Notes: generated by a model not told the origin, from the letters alone. 64,000 nt of DNA from Bog-473 sp963738135 (GCA_963738135.1 CAVTVK010000007.1:124001-188000); one strand, 5' to 3'. Positions 40,230-50,740 are shown, numbered from the stretch's first letter. Numbers and translations are program-made.

Positions 40230-41801
40230 ATGGCCGTGACCAGCGGCGCCGCGAAGAGGGGCGATGCGGAGTCAGAATTTCCGTGCATCGACGGGCTCCG
40301 TGCGTTCGCGGCAGTCTCGGTTGTCCTGTGTCATACCGTCGGAGTCTCAAACTTGGTTTCCACGACGTCGGGGGCATATCTGGCTGCGCTGCGTGCCGGC
40401 GTCGAAGTCTTCTTCGTGATCTCCGGTTTCGTCTTGTATCGACCCTTCGCCAAGGCCCACCGCCGCAAGAAACGGGGACCGAGTCTGGGCGGATACTTCC
40501 GCCGACGGTTCTTGCGGATTTTTCCTGCCTACTGGCTCGTGCTGACAATCGGGTTTGCTTTCGGAGTGACCTTTCTTGCCGGCATCGCGTCGACCGTGAG
40601 CAACTACCTGCTGGTCCAGACGTATGTCCACCAGCCGAGTTTCGTGGTTGGTCTGGATCCGGCATGGACCCTTGTGGTGGAGGTGACGTTCTACGTGTTT
40701 CTGCCCTTCTACGCCGCAGCGGTGTGGTGGATAGGGCAACGAAACGTGCTTGCAACGGAGTTCATCGGTTGCACGGTATTGCTCGGGATTGGTGTTTCCT
40801 GCGCTGTCTGGACCGCGTATGGTGCAGAGCCTCGCTTTGTTCAAGTCCTGCCGGCCAACCTCGCTCCATTCGCCCTTGGGATGGCGTTGGCTGTGATCAA
40901 AGAGAATGTGTCATCGGAGTCTAGAGCTGGGCTGGTGCTTGACCGGGCATTTGCGAGACCACCCATTCCGTGGCTGGCGGCCCTCCTTGCGTTCTCCGCC
41001 ACGGTGTGGGCCATCCAATATCCCGCTGTGCTCCAATTTGTCCTTCCCCCGGCTACGACGCAAATCGCCTACGCGCTCCTTACCTATGCCATGGGTTTGT
41101 TAATCGTGATTCCAGTGGTTTTTGGAAATCAATCGCGGGGTGCCGGGAGACGGATGCTTCAGTCGCGGGCCGTGGTGCTTCTGGGTGCGATCAGCTATGG
41201 CATCTATCTGTGGCATGTGCCGGTGATCGACGAAATTCTCGGTACACCCCTCTTTGGGTACAGGGGATCAGGGCCACCGAGAGAGAATTTCTTCACGATC
41301 ACCGCGATCACATTGGTGTTCACTGCCCTTGTGGCGGCGGTAAGTTGGTATTTCCTCGAGAAACCGCTCATCCAGTTCTCACGCGACCCCGGAAGATATA
41401 TCCGATCACGAAGCGGCACTCGGGCCCTCCATGAGGTTGTCACGCCAGATGCGAGCGCGGTGGCGATCAGCTCTCCGATGGTTGATGCAATTCCATGCGT
41501 CGTGACCCGGTCGCCGCAGAAAGAGGTGGTATCAGCTGTGCACGGAGGCGAGTCGGCGCAAGATTGGGAGCGGGCACCTGATTCCACCCTGCGGGCAGCG
41601 CCACCTGAAGACCCTGGCGCGAACGCGAACGACCGCTCGACGCCTCGACCATGGATCCGGCCGAGTGACGTGGCACCCCATCCAGGCTCAGAGAACTCTT
41701 CGTCGGGAAGGCAACGCGTGAAGGATCCTTGTGTTCGATGGCGCTTGCTCACCAGGGGTATCACGGGATCAATTGCCGGGATCGTTCCCGAAAACCGTTG
41801 A
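40230..41801 (+). CDS. Acyltransferase-3 membrane protein
   Basis: This is 523 residues from ATG 40230. AT3 motifs: FPCIDGLRAFAAVSVVLCHT, GVEVFFVISGFVLYRPF, YFRRRFLRIFPAYWLVL, WTLVVEVTFYVFLPF and AISYGIYLWHVPVIDE, ending with WYFLEKPLIQFSR. About ten helices reach residue ~395. The last ~125 residues are polar, Pro/Ser-rich and without family features; they may be a genuine tail or a misread frame. It probably acylates a surface glycan, like the gene at 25812. Confidence 0.87.
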   Translation: MAVTSGAAKRGDAESEFPCIDGLRAFAAVSVVLCHTVGVSNLVSTTSGAYLAALRAGVEVFFVISGFVLYRPFAKAHRRKKRGPSLGGYFRRRFLRIFPAYWLVLTIGFAFGVTFLAGIASTVSNYLLVQTYVHQPSFVVGLDPAWTLVVEVTFYVFLPFYAAAVWWIGQRNVLATEFIGCTVLLGIGVSCAVWTAYGAEPRFVQVLPANLAPFALGMALAVIKENVSSESRAGLVLDRAFARPPIPWLAALLAFSATVWAIQYPAVLQFVLPPATTQIAYALLTYAMGLLIVIPVVFGNQSRGAGRRMLQSRAVVLLGAISYGIYLWHVPVIDEILGTPLFGYRGSGPPRENFFTITAITLVFTALVAAVSWYFLEKPLIQFSRDPGRYIRSRSGTRALHEVVTPDASAVAISSPMVDAIPCVVTRSPQKEVVSAVHGGESAQDWERAPDSTLRAAPPEDPGANANDRSTPRPWIRPSDVAPHPGSENSSSGRQRVKDPCVRWRLLTRGITGSIAGIVPENR

Positions 41802-41984
41802 CACCGAAGCTGGTGCGGCGGTGTTCCGAGCAGGGCGTACAGTGGACCACGAGGGGCCTTGACTCTTCGGAGGCTATCTTCTCTGCTCTGTGTGGTGATC
41901 GTCGTCGTCGTCAGCAATCGCGGAGGTCGTCATCGGAGCTGAGTGTTGTGTGCCGGTGCGGGTCGCGTCGCAAGGGGAGTCTGG

Positions 41985-43511
41985 ATGATGGTCTTTGGCA
42001 CGCCGGAATCGGGGATCGAATCACCCTCCGGTCCGACGGCGACGAATAAGTGCAATTCCGTGCCTGCTCGGTCGACACATCGCGATCCGTCGGCTCGGCC
42101 CGCCAGATGGAGCGTAAGGGATCTCGATCCTCGTGTGGTCAATGTCCTGACAGTGCTCGGCTTCGCCCTGCCGGCCGTCGGCTACCTGGTCTTCTTACGC
42201 CATTATCAGGTCAATGTCCTCTGGCAGGACCAATGGGACGACGTTCCCGTCATACGGGAGTCCTTTGGCCACTTTCCAAACTGGTCTTCTCTGTGGCTGC
42301 AGCACGTCGACAATCGGATCTTGTTTCCCAATCTGATCGTCGTTGCGCTTGCGCACACTGTGCACTTCAGTATCCTCGTCGAGGAATACATCGGCACACT
42401 GATGCTGTTTGTCGCTACTGGACTGATCATTTGGTCGCACAAGCGTCGATCGCCGAGCACACCCTTGCTCTACTACTGCCCCGTTGCGTTTCTGGCCCTC
42501 ACGCTCTCCCAGTGGCAGAACACGCTGTGGGGCTTCCAGATGGCGTGGTACCTCGTCGTCTTGGCGTTGGCGGTAACCGTCGTCCTGCTCGATCGCGAGC
42601 AGTTCGCAATTCTGGTCTTCGTTGGTGCGGCGGCCGCAGCCGTCGTCGGCAGCTATTCGTCTCTTCAGGGCCTCCTCATATGGCCAGTGGGTCTTTGGCT
42701 GCTCTATCAACGCCGACGACCACTTTGGTCCGGGATTGTCTGGATTGCCACCGCCGCTGCAACAACAGTTCTGTACTTTCATAATTTCGCCAGCTCGAAC
42801 GCGTTCGATCCGACGAAGACTGTGTTGAAAGCGCCGTTCTATTCTCTGAAGTTCTTCATCTTTGCGCTTGGCGACGTGGTTGGCGTGCGGCAGACTTCGG
42901 TGCATGGCCCAGCGAACAAATGGGTCATGGCTTTCGGGGTGGTGATCCTCGTGCTCGCGGTGGTGGTGCTGGTGAGGTGGGGAATTCATCGCGACGAGCA
43001 AAGTGGAGCCCCCATCGGGATCGCATTAATTGTCTACGGACTCCTCTTCGACGCGCTCATCACGCAGGGGCGCGTGTTCCTCGGATATTTTGCGGCTTCG
43101 GCATCGCGCTACACCACGAATGACGTACTTGTGTTAGTTGGTATCTATCTGACGGTACTCGCCACTCCGTCGCGCACGCCTGCAGAACACAGTGATATCG
43201 CTGCGGACGCAGCGCCGGAAGAGCGGGTCGAGCCGCCGGCGCAGAGATTGGCCGACTTGGTCGCCCGAGTGCCCGTCAAACCGGTCATCGCAGTTGTAAT
43301 CGTTGTCGAAATCGTCGCGAGCCTGAGCCTGGCCTTCGCTGGTGCCCGGAATCTGCATCAGATCGAAGTGACAGCGCAATCAGTGACTCGCAACATCGAT
43401 CGCGAGCCCGCGGAGAAAGTTGTAGCGGATCTCTACTTCGTTCGTTCGAAGAGTTGGCTCGTGAAGCAGACTGAATTCCTAAGGACCCATCATCTGAGTC
43501 AATTCGGTTAG
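41985..43511 (+). CDS. Family A membrane protein, paralogue 2, intact
   Basis: This is 508 residues from ATG 41985, preceded by AAGGGGAG. It is the best complete example of the family: WQDQWDDVPV in the first outside loop, LWLQHVDNRILFPNL, TLWGFQMAWYLVVL, VGSYSSLQGLLIWPVG, and SASRYTTNDVLVLVGIYL, with about ten helices. The C-terminal ~90 residues after the last helix are soluble and end RTHHLSQFG, echoing DHHLSLFASG of paralogue 3. The glycosyltransferase role is inferred from the acidic loop and setting only. Confidence 0.8.
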   Translation: MMVFGTPESGIESPSGPTATNKCNSVPARSTHRDPSARPARWSVRDLDPRVVNVLTVLGFALPAVGYLVFLRHYQVNVLWQDQWDDVPVIRESFGHFPNWSSLWLQHVDNRILFPNLIVVALAHTVHFSILVEEYIGTLMLFVATGLIIWSHKRRSPSTPLLYYCPVAFLALTLSQWQNTLWGFQMAWYLVVLALAVTVVLLDREQFAILVFVGAAAAAVVGSYSSLQGLLIWPVGLWLLYQRRRPLWSGIVWIATAAATTVLYFHNFASSNAFDPTKTVLKAPFYSLKFFIFALGDVVGVRQTSVHGPANKWVMAFGVVILVLAVVVLVRWGIHRDEQSGAPIGIALIVYGLLFDALITQGRVFLGYFAASASRYTTNDVLVLVGIYLTVLATPSRTPAEHSDIAADAAPEERVEPPAQRLADLVARVPVKPVIAVVIVVEIVASLSLAFAGARNLHQIEVTAQSVTRNIDREPAEKVVADLYFVRSKSWLVKQTEFLRTHHLSQFG

Positions 43512-43574
43512 GGATGCGCCGAATCGTTCGCGCCGTGAAATCACGTCACGAGATGATCGATCAATGAGGAAATA

Positions 43575-44478
43575 GTGGGCAAAAGAATGTGGGCGTTCGT
43601 CGGATCCGCGATGTTCCTTCTTTCGTATTGCCCATCTGCCGCGAGTGCAGAAATCAGAGGGAACCGTAGACAGGCGGATCCTCGGCCCGGAGGGTCAGTC
43701 GCTGATCGCTCCTCGGACGTTCGCGTCTTTCTCTTCAAGGGAACGTGGACGACCCCCAAGACGGGCGTGTGCATCGTTGTAGCCGTTGGAGGAGGTGGAG
43801 GCGGCGGCGGTGGCGGCGGCGGTGGCGGCACAGCTCTCGCATCTGGAGGCGTGACAGATCAGGTCGGCGGCGCAGGTGGTGCGGCCGGAGCCGTGACAAT
43901 GAACAACGTCGCAGCGCGGGCCGGAACTACCTATCGGATCCGAATTGGCCGGGGAGGCGCACCCGGGAACGGGGGAGCAGCTGGCGGCGGACTGGGAAGC
44001 AGAGGCAAGGCCGGCGGGAGGTCGGTCTTTCCGGGGATCGCTTCGGCCGACGGCGGATCTGGCGGGGCCGGTGCGCCCGGGAACAGCGACATGCCGGTCT
44101 TCGGGCCTGTAGGAGCCGGCAACTCGAGCGATGGTGACATGCGAGCGCCCGGGTCTGGTGGAGGGGCGACGCGCGAATGGAGGCGAAGAATCGGGCTCGT
44201 CCTACCTGTACGCATGGCCGGGGGGTGGTGGCGGAGGGGCTGCAACAGCCACGAGGAGAGGAGGGGGAGGAGGAGCCGCTGGGGCGAGTGGCGGCGACTC
44301 GTCGGGAGGTCTCGTGGGGGCGATGTCGAACGCGAAGGGTGGCGTTGGCGCCACCAGCAGGACATTCACGAGCGGACCCGGTGGCGGTGGAGGAGGGGGT
44401 GGAGCGCCCAATGGTGCAGGTGGGAATGGCGGACTCGCGCAGACCGGCGTCGTCGAGATCATCGGGCCGTTGGATTGA
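43575..44478 (+). CDS. Exported glycine-rich protein, frameshift near 44165
   Basis: GTG 43575 opens a signal peptide (KRMWAFVGSAMFLLSYCPSAASA). A conserved lead-in VFLFKGTWTTPKTGVCIVVAVGG then runs into a G14 tract and an extended Gly/Ala-rich region, with GTTYRIRIGRGGAPGNGG in the middle. This matches the glycine-rich domain (Gly_rich_2-like) seen in phage tail and surface proteins. After a frame change near 44165 the Gly-rich sequence continues to 44478, ending GLAQTGVVEIIGPLD. It is about 300 residues. It is probably a secreted or surface matrix protein. It lies between two membrane glycosyltransferase-like genes. Confidence 0.75.
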
Positions 44479-44694
44479 ACGGCTCACGGAGGAGACAATT
44501 GAACCGAAGGAGCTATAGCCCCAGACTCCTCTTGACGGCCACGCTGTCGGAGAGTGTGAGGGAAATGTGCGTACAGTCCTCCAACGACGTTGTGTCGTCC
44601 GCATCTGAGACACGACCAGTGGCGAAAGGACGCACCCTGCCTGGATCGTCTCAGCGGATGAGCACGTGATGACGTGGTCCTGGGCTCTTTTGTC

Positions 44695-46869
44695 GTGAGT
44701 CTCGTGCGGTACTTGGCCGGGTTCGCGGCCCTAAGCCTCATTGTGGTGTCGGTCGGATCTGCGTCTCATGCGTGGATCTCGAGGTTGCGACCTGATTGGT
44801 CAGGGGCACTCGCCCGACTGGCAGAGATCATCGTCGGGTTGGCCGGAACGATATGCGTCCTGGAATTGCTCGGATCGGTGTCGTTATTCCGTACCGCTGC
44901 TGTCGTGCCGGTGCTGTCGGTCCTCGGTTTGGCGGCATGGTGGGTCGCCCGTCGCCACCCACGGGCCGAGCCGGTGGAACGCGAGCGCGCAATCGCCCCT
45001 GGCAGCCCGGTGCTCATGCAGCGCATCACGGTCCTTGTAGTGGCTCTCGTGGCGGCTGATTGGGCAACGAGAACGGTCAATGCGTATCACCACGGAATGA
45101 CGAACGTTGACACGCTCTGGTACCACTTGCCGTTTGCTGCGAGGTTCGTTCAGGACGGCTCCATCACGTCCCTTCACTTCTTCGACCTCGAGACGGTGAC
45201 CGCGTTCTATCCGGCGACGTCGGAGTTGTTCCATGGCCTTGGGATCCTGCTCATGGGGAACGACGTCCTTTCACCGGCGATAAATCTTGGCTGGCTCGCC
45301 CTGGCGCTGCTGGCCGCCTGGTGTCTGGGAAAACCCTTTGGGGCTGAATTGATCACGCTCACTGGGGTCTCCGCACTGATGGCCACGCCGAATATGGTCG
45401 CAACGCAGCCCGGCGGAGGGTACGACGACGTCGTCGGATTGGCCCTTCTGCTTTCGTGCGCCGCGGTCTTGATCAATTCTCATGCCGGCGCAGATCAATG
45501 GCGGCTTGCTGGTATCGGGATTGCCGCACTTGCCGCTGGCTCCGCGGCCGGTACAAAATTTACGTTTCTCGTTCCAGCTGTTGCGTTGACCATTGGAGTC
45601 GTCATAGTGGCGCGGAACGGGCGCAGGTTTCTTGAGGGTGGGATATGGCTGGCGTTGCTCGTCTTGAGCGGCGGCTTCTGGTATCTCCGGAACTGGATCA
45701 CCGTCGGAAACCCGCTTCCTTCGGTGCATCTCAAGCTGGGATCCCTCTCGCTTCCAAACCCCGTGATCACGACGCCTTCGTCCACGCTTGCTCACTTCAT
45801 CCTGAACGGTCGCGACTGGAGCAAGTACTTCCTTCCCGGGTTTCGCCTCGCATTCGGACCGGTCTGGTGGGCGATACTCGCGCTGTCTGCCGCCGGGTTG
45901 ATCTTGGGCTTGGTCAGAGGCCAAGGAAATATGACAAAGATGTTGGCCGCGGTCGGGTTGGTCACCGCAGTCGGGTTCGTCGTCTCTCCGCAGTACCTTG
46001 CCGCATACGGAACCCCAGTCTTCTTCGTCGACAACATTCGCTACGCCGATCCAGCGATTGCACTTGGTTTGGTGCTGCTCCCGCTCGCCCGAGACCTGAT
46101 CGGTCCACGTTGGAGGTGGGGTCTTTTGTTGGCGTTCGCCGGGATCACGATCGCGACACAGCTAGACGAGTCAACGTGGCCGCTCCACCTCCTGCCGCGG
46201 CAGTTTGTTCCGCCGATCACCGGTGCCGACGCAGTGCTAGGGGTGCTGGTCGGTGTCTGTGTGTTCGTCGTCGGACTCGCTCTTGTCGGCCGTCATGGAT
46301 CCCAGCGGCTTGTCCGGGGGCCTGCCCGGTCAATCATCTCTGCGCTCGTCCTCGTCGTCCTGCTTGCCGGATTCGGAGTACAGCGCTTCTATTTGGATCA
46401 TCGTTACGAATCTCCGGGACTCGAACCGCCCTTTGGCTGGGCCGAGTCGGTGTCCGGCGCCCGCATTGGGGTCGCCGGGACCTTCACCCAGCTCCAGTAC
46501 GCACTCTACGGACGCCATCTCTCCAACTATGTCCAGTACATCGGGGTGCGCGGTCCGCACGACAGTTACGCTCCGGCCGAGAGCTGCCGGGAGTGGCGGC
46601 ATCTCGTGAATTCCGGGCACTTCGGCTATGTCGTCACCTCCACGGGACCTGTTTCAAACCGCGCCGATGCCTTTTCGATGCCGCACTCCTATACGGTCTG
46701 GACGGGCCACGATCAGAACTCGACGCTGGTGCACAGGAATGTCGAGGAGTTGGATACCTCTCTCGGTCTCGCCTACGTCGGCCTTTCCGTTTTCAAACTA
46801 AACGGACCACTGAATGTCACAGCGTGCGAGGCACCCGTGTTCAAGCACGTGGAGAGTACGCCCGCGTAG
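44695..46869 (+). CDS. Family B GT-C-like membrane protein, paralogue 2, intact
   Basis: This is 724 residues from GTG 44695, chosen because paralogue 1 aligns there (SLVRYLAGF with VGRYLAGV); GTG 44674 is also in frame. Motifs: NAYHHGMTNVDTLWYHLPF, FYPATSELFHGLGILLMGND, TQPGGGYDDVVGLA, GGFWYLRNWITVGNPLPS, VFFVDNIRYADPAIALGLVL. About 11 helices, then a ~170-residue soluble end containing NYVQYIGVRGP. Its length and strand pairing with the family A gene just upstream mirror the A/B pair at 34147 and 37610. It is an inferred lipid-linked-sugar transferase of the outer membrane face. Confidence 0.78.
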   Translation: MSLVRYLAGFAALSLIVVSVGSASHAWISRLRPDWSGALARLAEIIVGLAGTICVLELLGSVSLFRTAAVVPVLSVLGLAAWWVARRHPRAEPVERERAIAPGSPVLMQRITVLVVALVAADWATRTVNAYHHGMTNVDTLWYHLPFAARFVQDGSITSLHFFDLETVTAFYPATSELFHGLGILLMGNDVLSPAINLGWLALALLAAWCLGKPFGAELITLTGVSALMATPNMVATQPGGGYDDVVGLALLLSCAAVLINSHAGADQWRLAGIGIAALAAGSAAGTKFTFLVPAVALTIGVVIVARNGRRFLEGGIWLALLVLSGGFWYLRNWITVGNPLPSVHLKLGSLSLPNPVITTPSSTLAHFILNGRDWSKYFLPGFRLAFGPVWWAILALSAAGLILGLVRGQGNMTKMLAAVGLVTAVGFVVSPQYLAAYGTPVFFVDNIRYADPAIALGLVLLPLARDLIGPRWRWGLLLAFAGITIATQLDESTWPLHLLPRQFVPPITGADAVLGVLVGVCVFVVGLALVGRHGSQRLVRGPARSIISALVLVVLLAGFGVQRFYLDHRYESPGLEPPFGWAESVSGARIGVAGTFTQLQYALYGRHLSNYVQYIGVRGPHDSYAPAESCREWRHLVNSGHFGYVVTSTGPVSNRADAFSMPHSYTVWTGHDQNSTLVHRNVEELDTSLGLAYVGLSVFKLNGPLNVTACEAPVFKHVESTPA

Positions 46870-46896
46870 ACAGCGGGGTCACTCGGCCTATCAGTC

Positions 46897-48363
46897 CTAT
46901 CCGCTGGCGAAGAGGCTGAGATGGTGGTCCTTCAGGATTTGCGCATCGTGTCGGATCAGCTTCCCGGAATGGAAGAGGTACAGGTAGTACGACACGGTGT
47001 CGTCGGGCTGGTGGTCGATAGTCCGAAGGACATGAGCCGCTTGCACCTGAAACTTGTGGTCGGTCGAAGCACCGCTCAGGCCGTAGTGGAGACCGAAGCC
47101 GACCTGGATCAGGATTACCGGGAGAAGGCACCAACGGGCGACCGCGAGCCCGCGCCGGGCAAGGAATGCTCGAGTCGTATGCAACCATGCAGGCCGGTGC
47201 GCAGAATTCGTACCTACCTGCGGGATCCGTGACGGCCCAAGAAGGGTGAGGTAGATCCCAACCAGAGTAAGCAAGGTAAAAGTCGTGTAGCGCGAGCTGC
47301 CGGCGTCAAAAAGCCCAAGGGCAACTCGCCCGGCAGTGACGATCGCCGCAAACAACAGACCGACGACGATCAACGCCAGACCTATCGGGCGACCGTCGCC
47401 TTCGACGTGCGAACGAAAGCCCACGATCAGGGTGAAGATCGCAAGCAGCGTGACGAGGACCCCGAACGCCATGACCGCGTAGTTGAACGATCCGCCGAGA
47501 GCGACGTGCATTCCGATGACGTCTCCCATCATGAACAAGAAGAACTTGATGGAGATCAGGGGATGTTCCCACACGAAATTGTGTTTGGGTGTGCCAGTCG
47601 CCACATTCCAATTGTAAAAATAGAGAATCGTCGTCAACGCCGCGGCTGAGAGCCAGATGCCGATGCGCCGCCAGTTGCGGCGACAGAGATACAGGACGAT
47701 GACGCCGGCAGGCCAGATCAGAAGGCCTTGCAACGACGAGTAGCTTCCGACGACGGCGGCAACGATCGCAAACGCAAATGGGATTGCAGCAGCATCCTTG
47801 CGGTCGAGCAGGAACAGGCTCAGTGCTAGGCAGAGGAGGACGAGGTACCAGGCCATCTGGAAGCCCCACAGGGCATTCTCATACTGGACCACTGAAAGCA
47901 TAAGGATCGCTACGGGGCAGTAGAAGAGCCATGGTGCGTCGAGGGTCCGTTGCTTGTGCGCCCAGATGATCAGGCCGGTGGACGCCAACAACAGGACGAA
48001 GCTCAGGTATTCCTCAATTTGGATGTTGAAGGCAGTCGCGTGGGCCAGCAGCAGGACAATCAGGTTGGGAAAGAAGATGCGGTTCTCGTTGTGCTGTGCC
48101 CACAGGGAGCTCCAGTCGAAGAGGTGTGAGTACGAGTGGCCGATCACGACCACGTCGTCCCATTGGTCGCCGGTGACGATGTTGAGGCCGTAACCGTGGA
48201 CGAGGAAGAAATAGCCAAGAACTGGCGCAGCGAACCCGACGAAGGCCGCCATCCTGACCAACGGTCGCGGAAGGCGGCCGAGGAATTGACCGATGTCTTG
48301 CTCCGACGCCGTCGTGGACTGTCTCGTTTTGTTCGCCAAGAGGTCTTGTGGCGCGGCAGTCAT
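46897..48363 (-). CDS. Family A membrane protein, paralogue 3, intact
   Basis: This is 488 residues from ATG 48363 (MTAAPQDLLANKTRQ); upstream in-frame codons to 48432 lack similarity to the paralogues. It carries TGDQWDDVVVIG, LWAQHNENRIFFPNL, ALWGFQMAWYLVLL, VGSYSSLQGLLIWPAG and SSRYTTFTLLTLVGIYL. It ends with a soluble domain finishing KDHHLSLFASG. It converges on the family B gene at 46869 with only 27 bp between stops. Function is inferred as for the other A proteins. Confidence 0.8.
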   Translation of the reverse strand: MTAAPQDLLANKTRQSTTASEQDIGQFLGRLPRPLVRMAAFVGFAAPVLGYFFLVHGYGLNIVTGDQWDDVVVIGHSYSHLFDWSSLWAQHNENRIFFPNLIVLLLAHATAFNIQIEEYLSFVLLLASTGLIIWAHKQRTLDAPWLFYCPVAILMLSVVQYENALWGFQMAWYLVLLCLALSLFLLDRKDAAAIPFAFAIVAAVVGSYSSLQGLLIWPAGVIVLYLCRRNWRRIGIWLSAAALTTILYFYNWNVATGTPKHNFVWEHPLISIKFFLFMMGDVIGMHVALGGSFNYAVMAFGVLVTLLAIFTLIVGFRSHVEGDGRPIGLALIVVGLLFAAIVTAGRVALGLFDAGSSRYTTFTLLTLVGIYLTLLGPSRIPQVGTNSAHRPAWLHTTRAFLARRGLAVARWCLLPVILIQVGFGLHYGLSGASTDHKFQVQAAHVLRTIDHQPDDTVSYYLYLFHSGKLIRHDAQILKDHHLSLFASG

Positions 48364-49134
48364 GCAGAATCCAGAAGACGCCCCGACCACGGCTGCTCGC
48401 ATCGCCCGACGAGGAGCGACGAGCCCGACCACGCGACGTCACCCGAGGTCATCGAGTGGGCGACAGGTGCGACGTGCGCTCGTCGGCCGGCATGGATCGG
48501 ATGGTACCAGGCACCAGAATGAAACCTGGGTCGTGTTTGATCGCAATTCCGACAGCATGAGCTCGTCCAACGTGGATGTATGAGGATCGTGAAAGCGCCG
48601 CTATGGCTCAACGCGCGCCGGTACACACGCTTTCTGAGAGAGATGAGGATCCAGGTTGCCCGGGCTCGAGCCTTCCTCGACGAGGATCGGATCCCCCGAC
48701 TCCGTCCTATCCGCTCCTGGGTCGGTCATCTCGGCACACCCTTGTGCCGACCAACCTCTGGGTGCCACTACCTTCCGGGGCCACTGACCGCCGCGCCGCC
48801 CGTTTCTGTTGGGAGTAACTGATATGCGACTCTCCCGCCCGACAGCGTGAGCGCCCGGCGTCCGGGGGTCGGATCAGCCCATGACTCGAGATGTCCTTCC
48901 GTGACGATCGACGAGCGGGGCTGGTGGGGTGGACCTGGCAGCGCCAGGCGTGGACGCCGGAAGACGCCTCCGGGAGCACCGACACCAACGGCCACCCAGA
49001 AGGTGTGGGGGACCATTTCGGATCGGCCCGGCGTCAGGGAGCGTCATCGGTTCCCATATCCGGTCGAGGTTCATGGCAAGCTCACCGGATGCGACGTCAG
49101 GTGCTGGCGGCCCGGACCCTCCGACCGTAGCGAC
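48364..49134. other. 771 bp without a confident gene between divergent family A genes
   Basis: Promoters of both flanking genes should be here. One small plus-strand frame at 48580-48822 (80 codons, beginning MRIVKAPLWLNARRYTRFLR) is basic and might be real, but I see no ribosome site or family. The rest is GC-rich with overlapping frames in all directions and no recognisable motif. Confidence 0.4.
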
Positions 49135-50632
49135 ATGGACAGCACCACTTCACGAGCAGCGAGCCGGAACTCGGCCTTTACCATCGGCGCTGCGAGCATC
49201 ACTCCGATTCTGTATCTCGTCTTCATCAACCGGTACGCGGGCAATTCCTTCTACGACGACGACTGGTCGGTCACGCCGATGCTGCGGGCAGCGCTCAATG
49301 GCCACGTGTCCTTGAGCCAGCTCTGGGCTCAGCACTTTGAGTCACGTCTGCTGCTGGGAAACGTCATCGATGTCCTTTTTGGATTCATCGACCGATTCAA
49401 CATGCAGACCATCATCTTTCTCAGTGCCGGGTTGTATGTCGCGACGTATGCAGTCTTGTTGACGATCCTCCGGCACTACCTGCGACGAACCCTCACCCCG
49501 GTTCCTGTTCTCTTGGTAGGCGTGACCTGGTTCAGTCTCGCAGACGTCCAGAACTCGCTTTGGGCATTTCAGGTGTCTTGGTATCTGACGGTGATGTTCT
49601 TCGTCTTCATGTTGTACGCGCTCCAGGTCCCAAGAACTCGTCGCGCGCTGTGGTTCGCACTGGCAGTCGGCGCAGCGGTGGCTGCATCTCTATCGACCGT
49701 CCAGGGGTTTCTGTGCTGGCCTATCGGCGCACTCGCTTTCATCTGGAGCCAGCCCTGGACCAGACGCGCCTTTCGCGAGGTTGCCGTGTGGTGCAGCGTT
49801 GCCGCCCTCACCCTCGCGGCGTATCTCTACGGCTATCAGTCCAGCAACACCCCGTGTCATCCCGCCTGCTCCGCCTCGGCCACTCTGCATCATCCCGTCA
49901 CCGCGATCGGGTTTTTCTTCGCTCTTCTCGGCGACGTGATCCCCGGGGGAGTCAACCTCGGGGGGGTGGTGCATGCAGGCGGTGGCTACGGTGGATTCGA
50001 GGAGCTGGGCGTCGTTCTTTTTGCGGTCTCTGTCTTCATTGTCGTCCAATCCTGGCGCCACCGGAGCTCGTCGGAGCGGTACCCGTTTCCGCTTCTGTTG
50101 GTCGGTTTCTCGCTACTCTTTGACGCGACCATCACGTTGGGGAGGGGCGCCGGCGGCAATTTGGCCCTCGGCAACCGTTACGTAATGCCGAACCTCATCC
50201 TCCTCACAGGGGTTGTCATCTACGCGTATGCACACATTCCGCCGTTCCATGCGCGCGGTCGCGCACCCCACGTGGAGGACGCAGCTAGGCGTCTTGGCGT
50301 CCGTCGCCCTGGCGCTCTTCCTGGTCGTCCAGGTAACCGGCGCGACTGAGTTCGGGTTGGCAAACGGGGAAACCACCCGGATGTCGCGTACGGAGCAGGC
50401 ACAGCTTGCAGTCAACCTGGACCAGGTGCCAAGGAATCCCGAATGGCGATGCGAAGTGTTCGCGGAGTTTCAGTTCCAACCTAGCTGGTCGCTCGAACGG
50501 GTCAGAGACGCAGCGCGGAGCCAACTTGGCGAATTCCGACCAACGTTGTACCGCCACTATCGGGAACTGGGACTTCCAACGCTCCTGCCGAACTGCCGAC
50601 ACTTCACCGGATCCCTTCCGAGCCCGAAATAG
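49135..50632 (+). CDS. Family A-like membrane protein, divergent paralogue 4, frameshift near 50260
   Basis: From ATG 49135, about 498 residues in two frames. It keeps the family skeleton with changes: YDDDWSVTPML in loop 1, LWAQHFESRLLLGN, SLWAFQVSWYLTVM, LSTVQGFLCWPIG, and LGNRYVMPNLILLTGVV in place of SASRYTT. The end is in a second frame (LGVLASVALALFLVVQVTG and a soluble tail to 50632). It is more diverged than paralogues 1-3, so it is an older duplicate or has a different substrate. The IS481 element lies 114 bp downstream. Confidence 0.75.
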
Positions 50633-50740
50633 GACGTTTCCGTCTAGTCACCCAGCGCCGGTGGGCATTCTCAGCACGCACGGTGGGAAATCTGAAAGGC
50701 CGGTATCCTCTGGGCGCGAATCCAGGGGGCACGTGTGTGC

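Noticed and set aside
39802..40755. Long open minus-strand frame overlapping the AT3 gene start
   Set aside because: It lacks a credible start and family motif, and overlaps a clear AT3 gene on the other strand.
44202..44462. Proline-rich minus-strand frames opposite the glycine-rich gene
   Set aside because: GGC/GGA codons read backwards give Pro-rich frames automatically.
48771..48780. CCTTCCGGGG matching the tRNA-Arg 3' end, a possible attachment-site repeat
   Set aside because: Only 10 bases match, which is expected by chance in GC-rich DNA, and there is no integrase gene.
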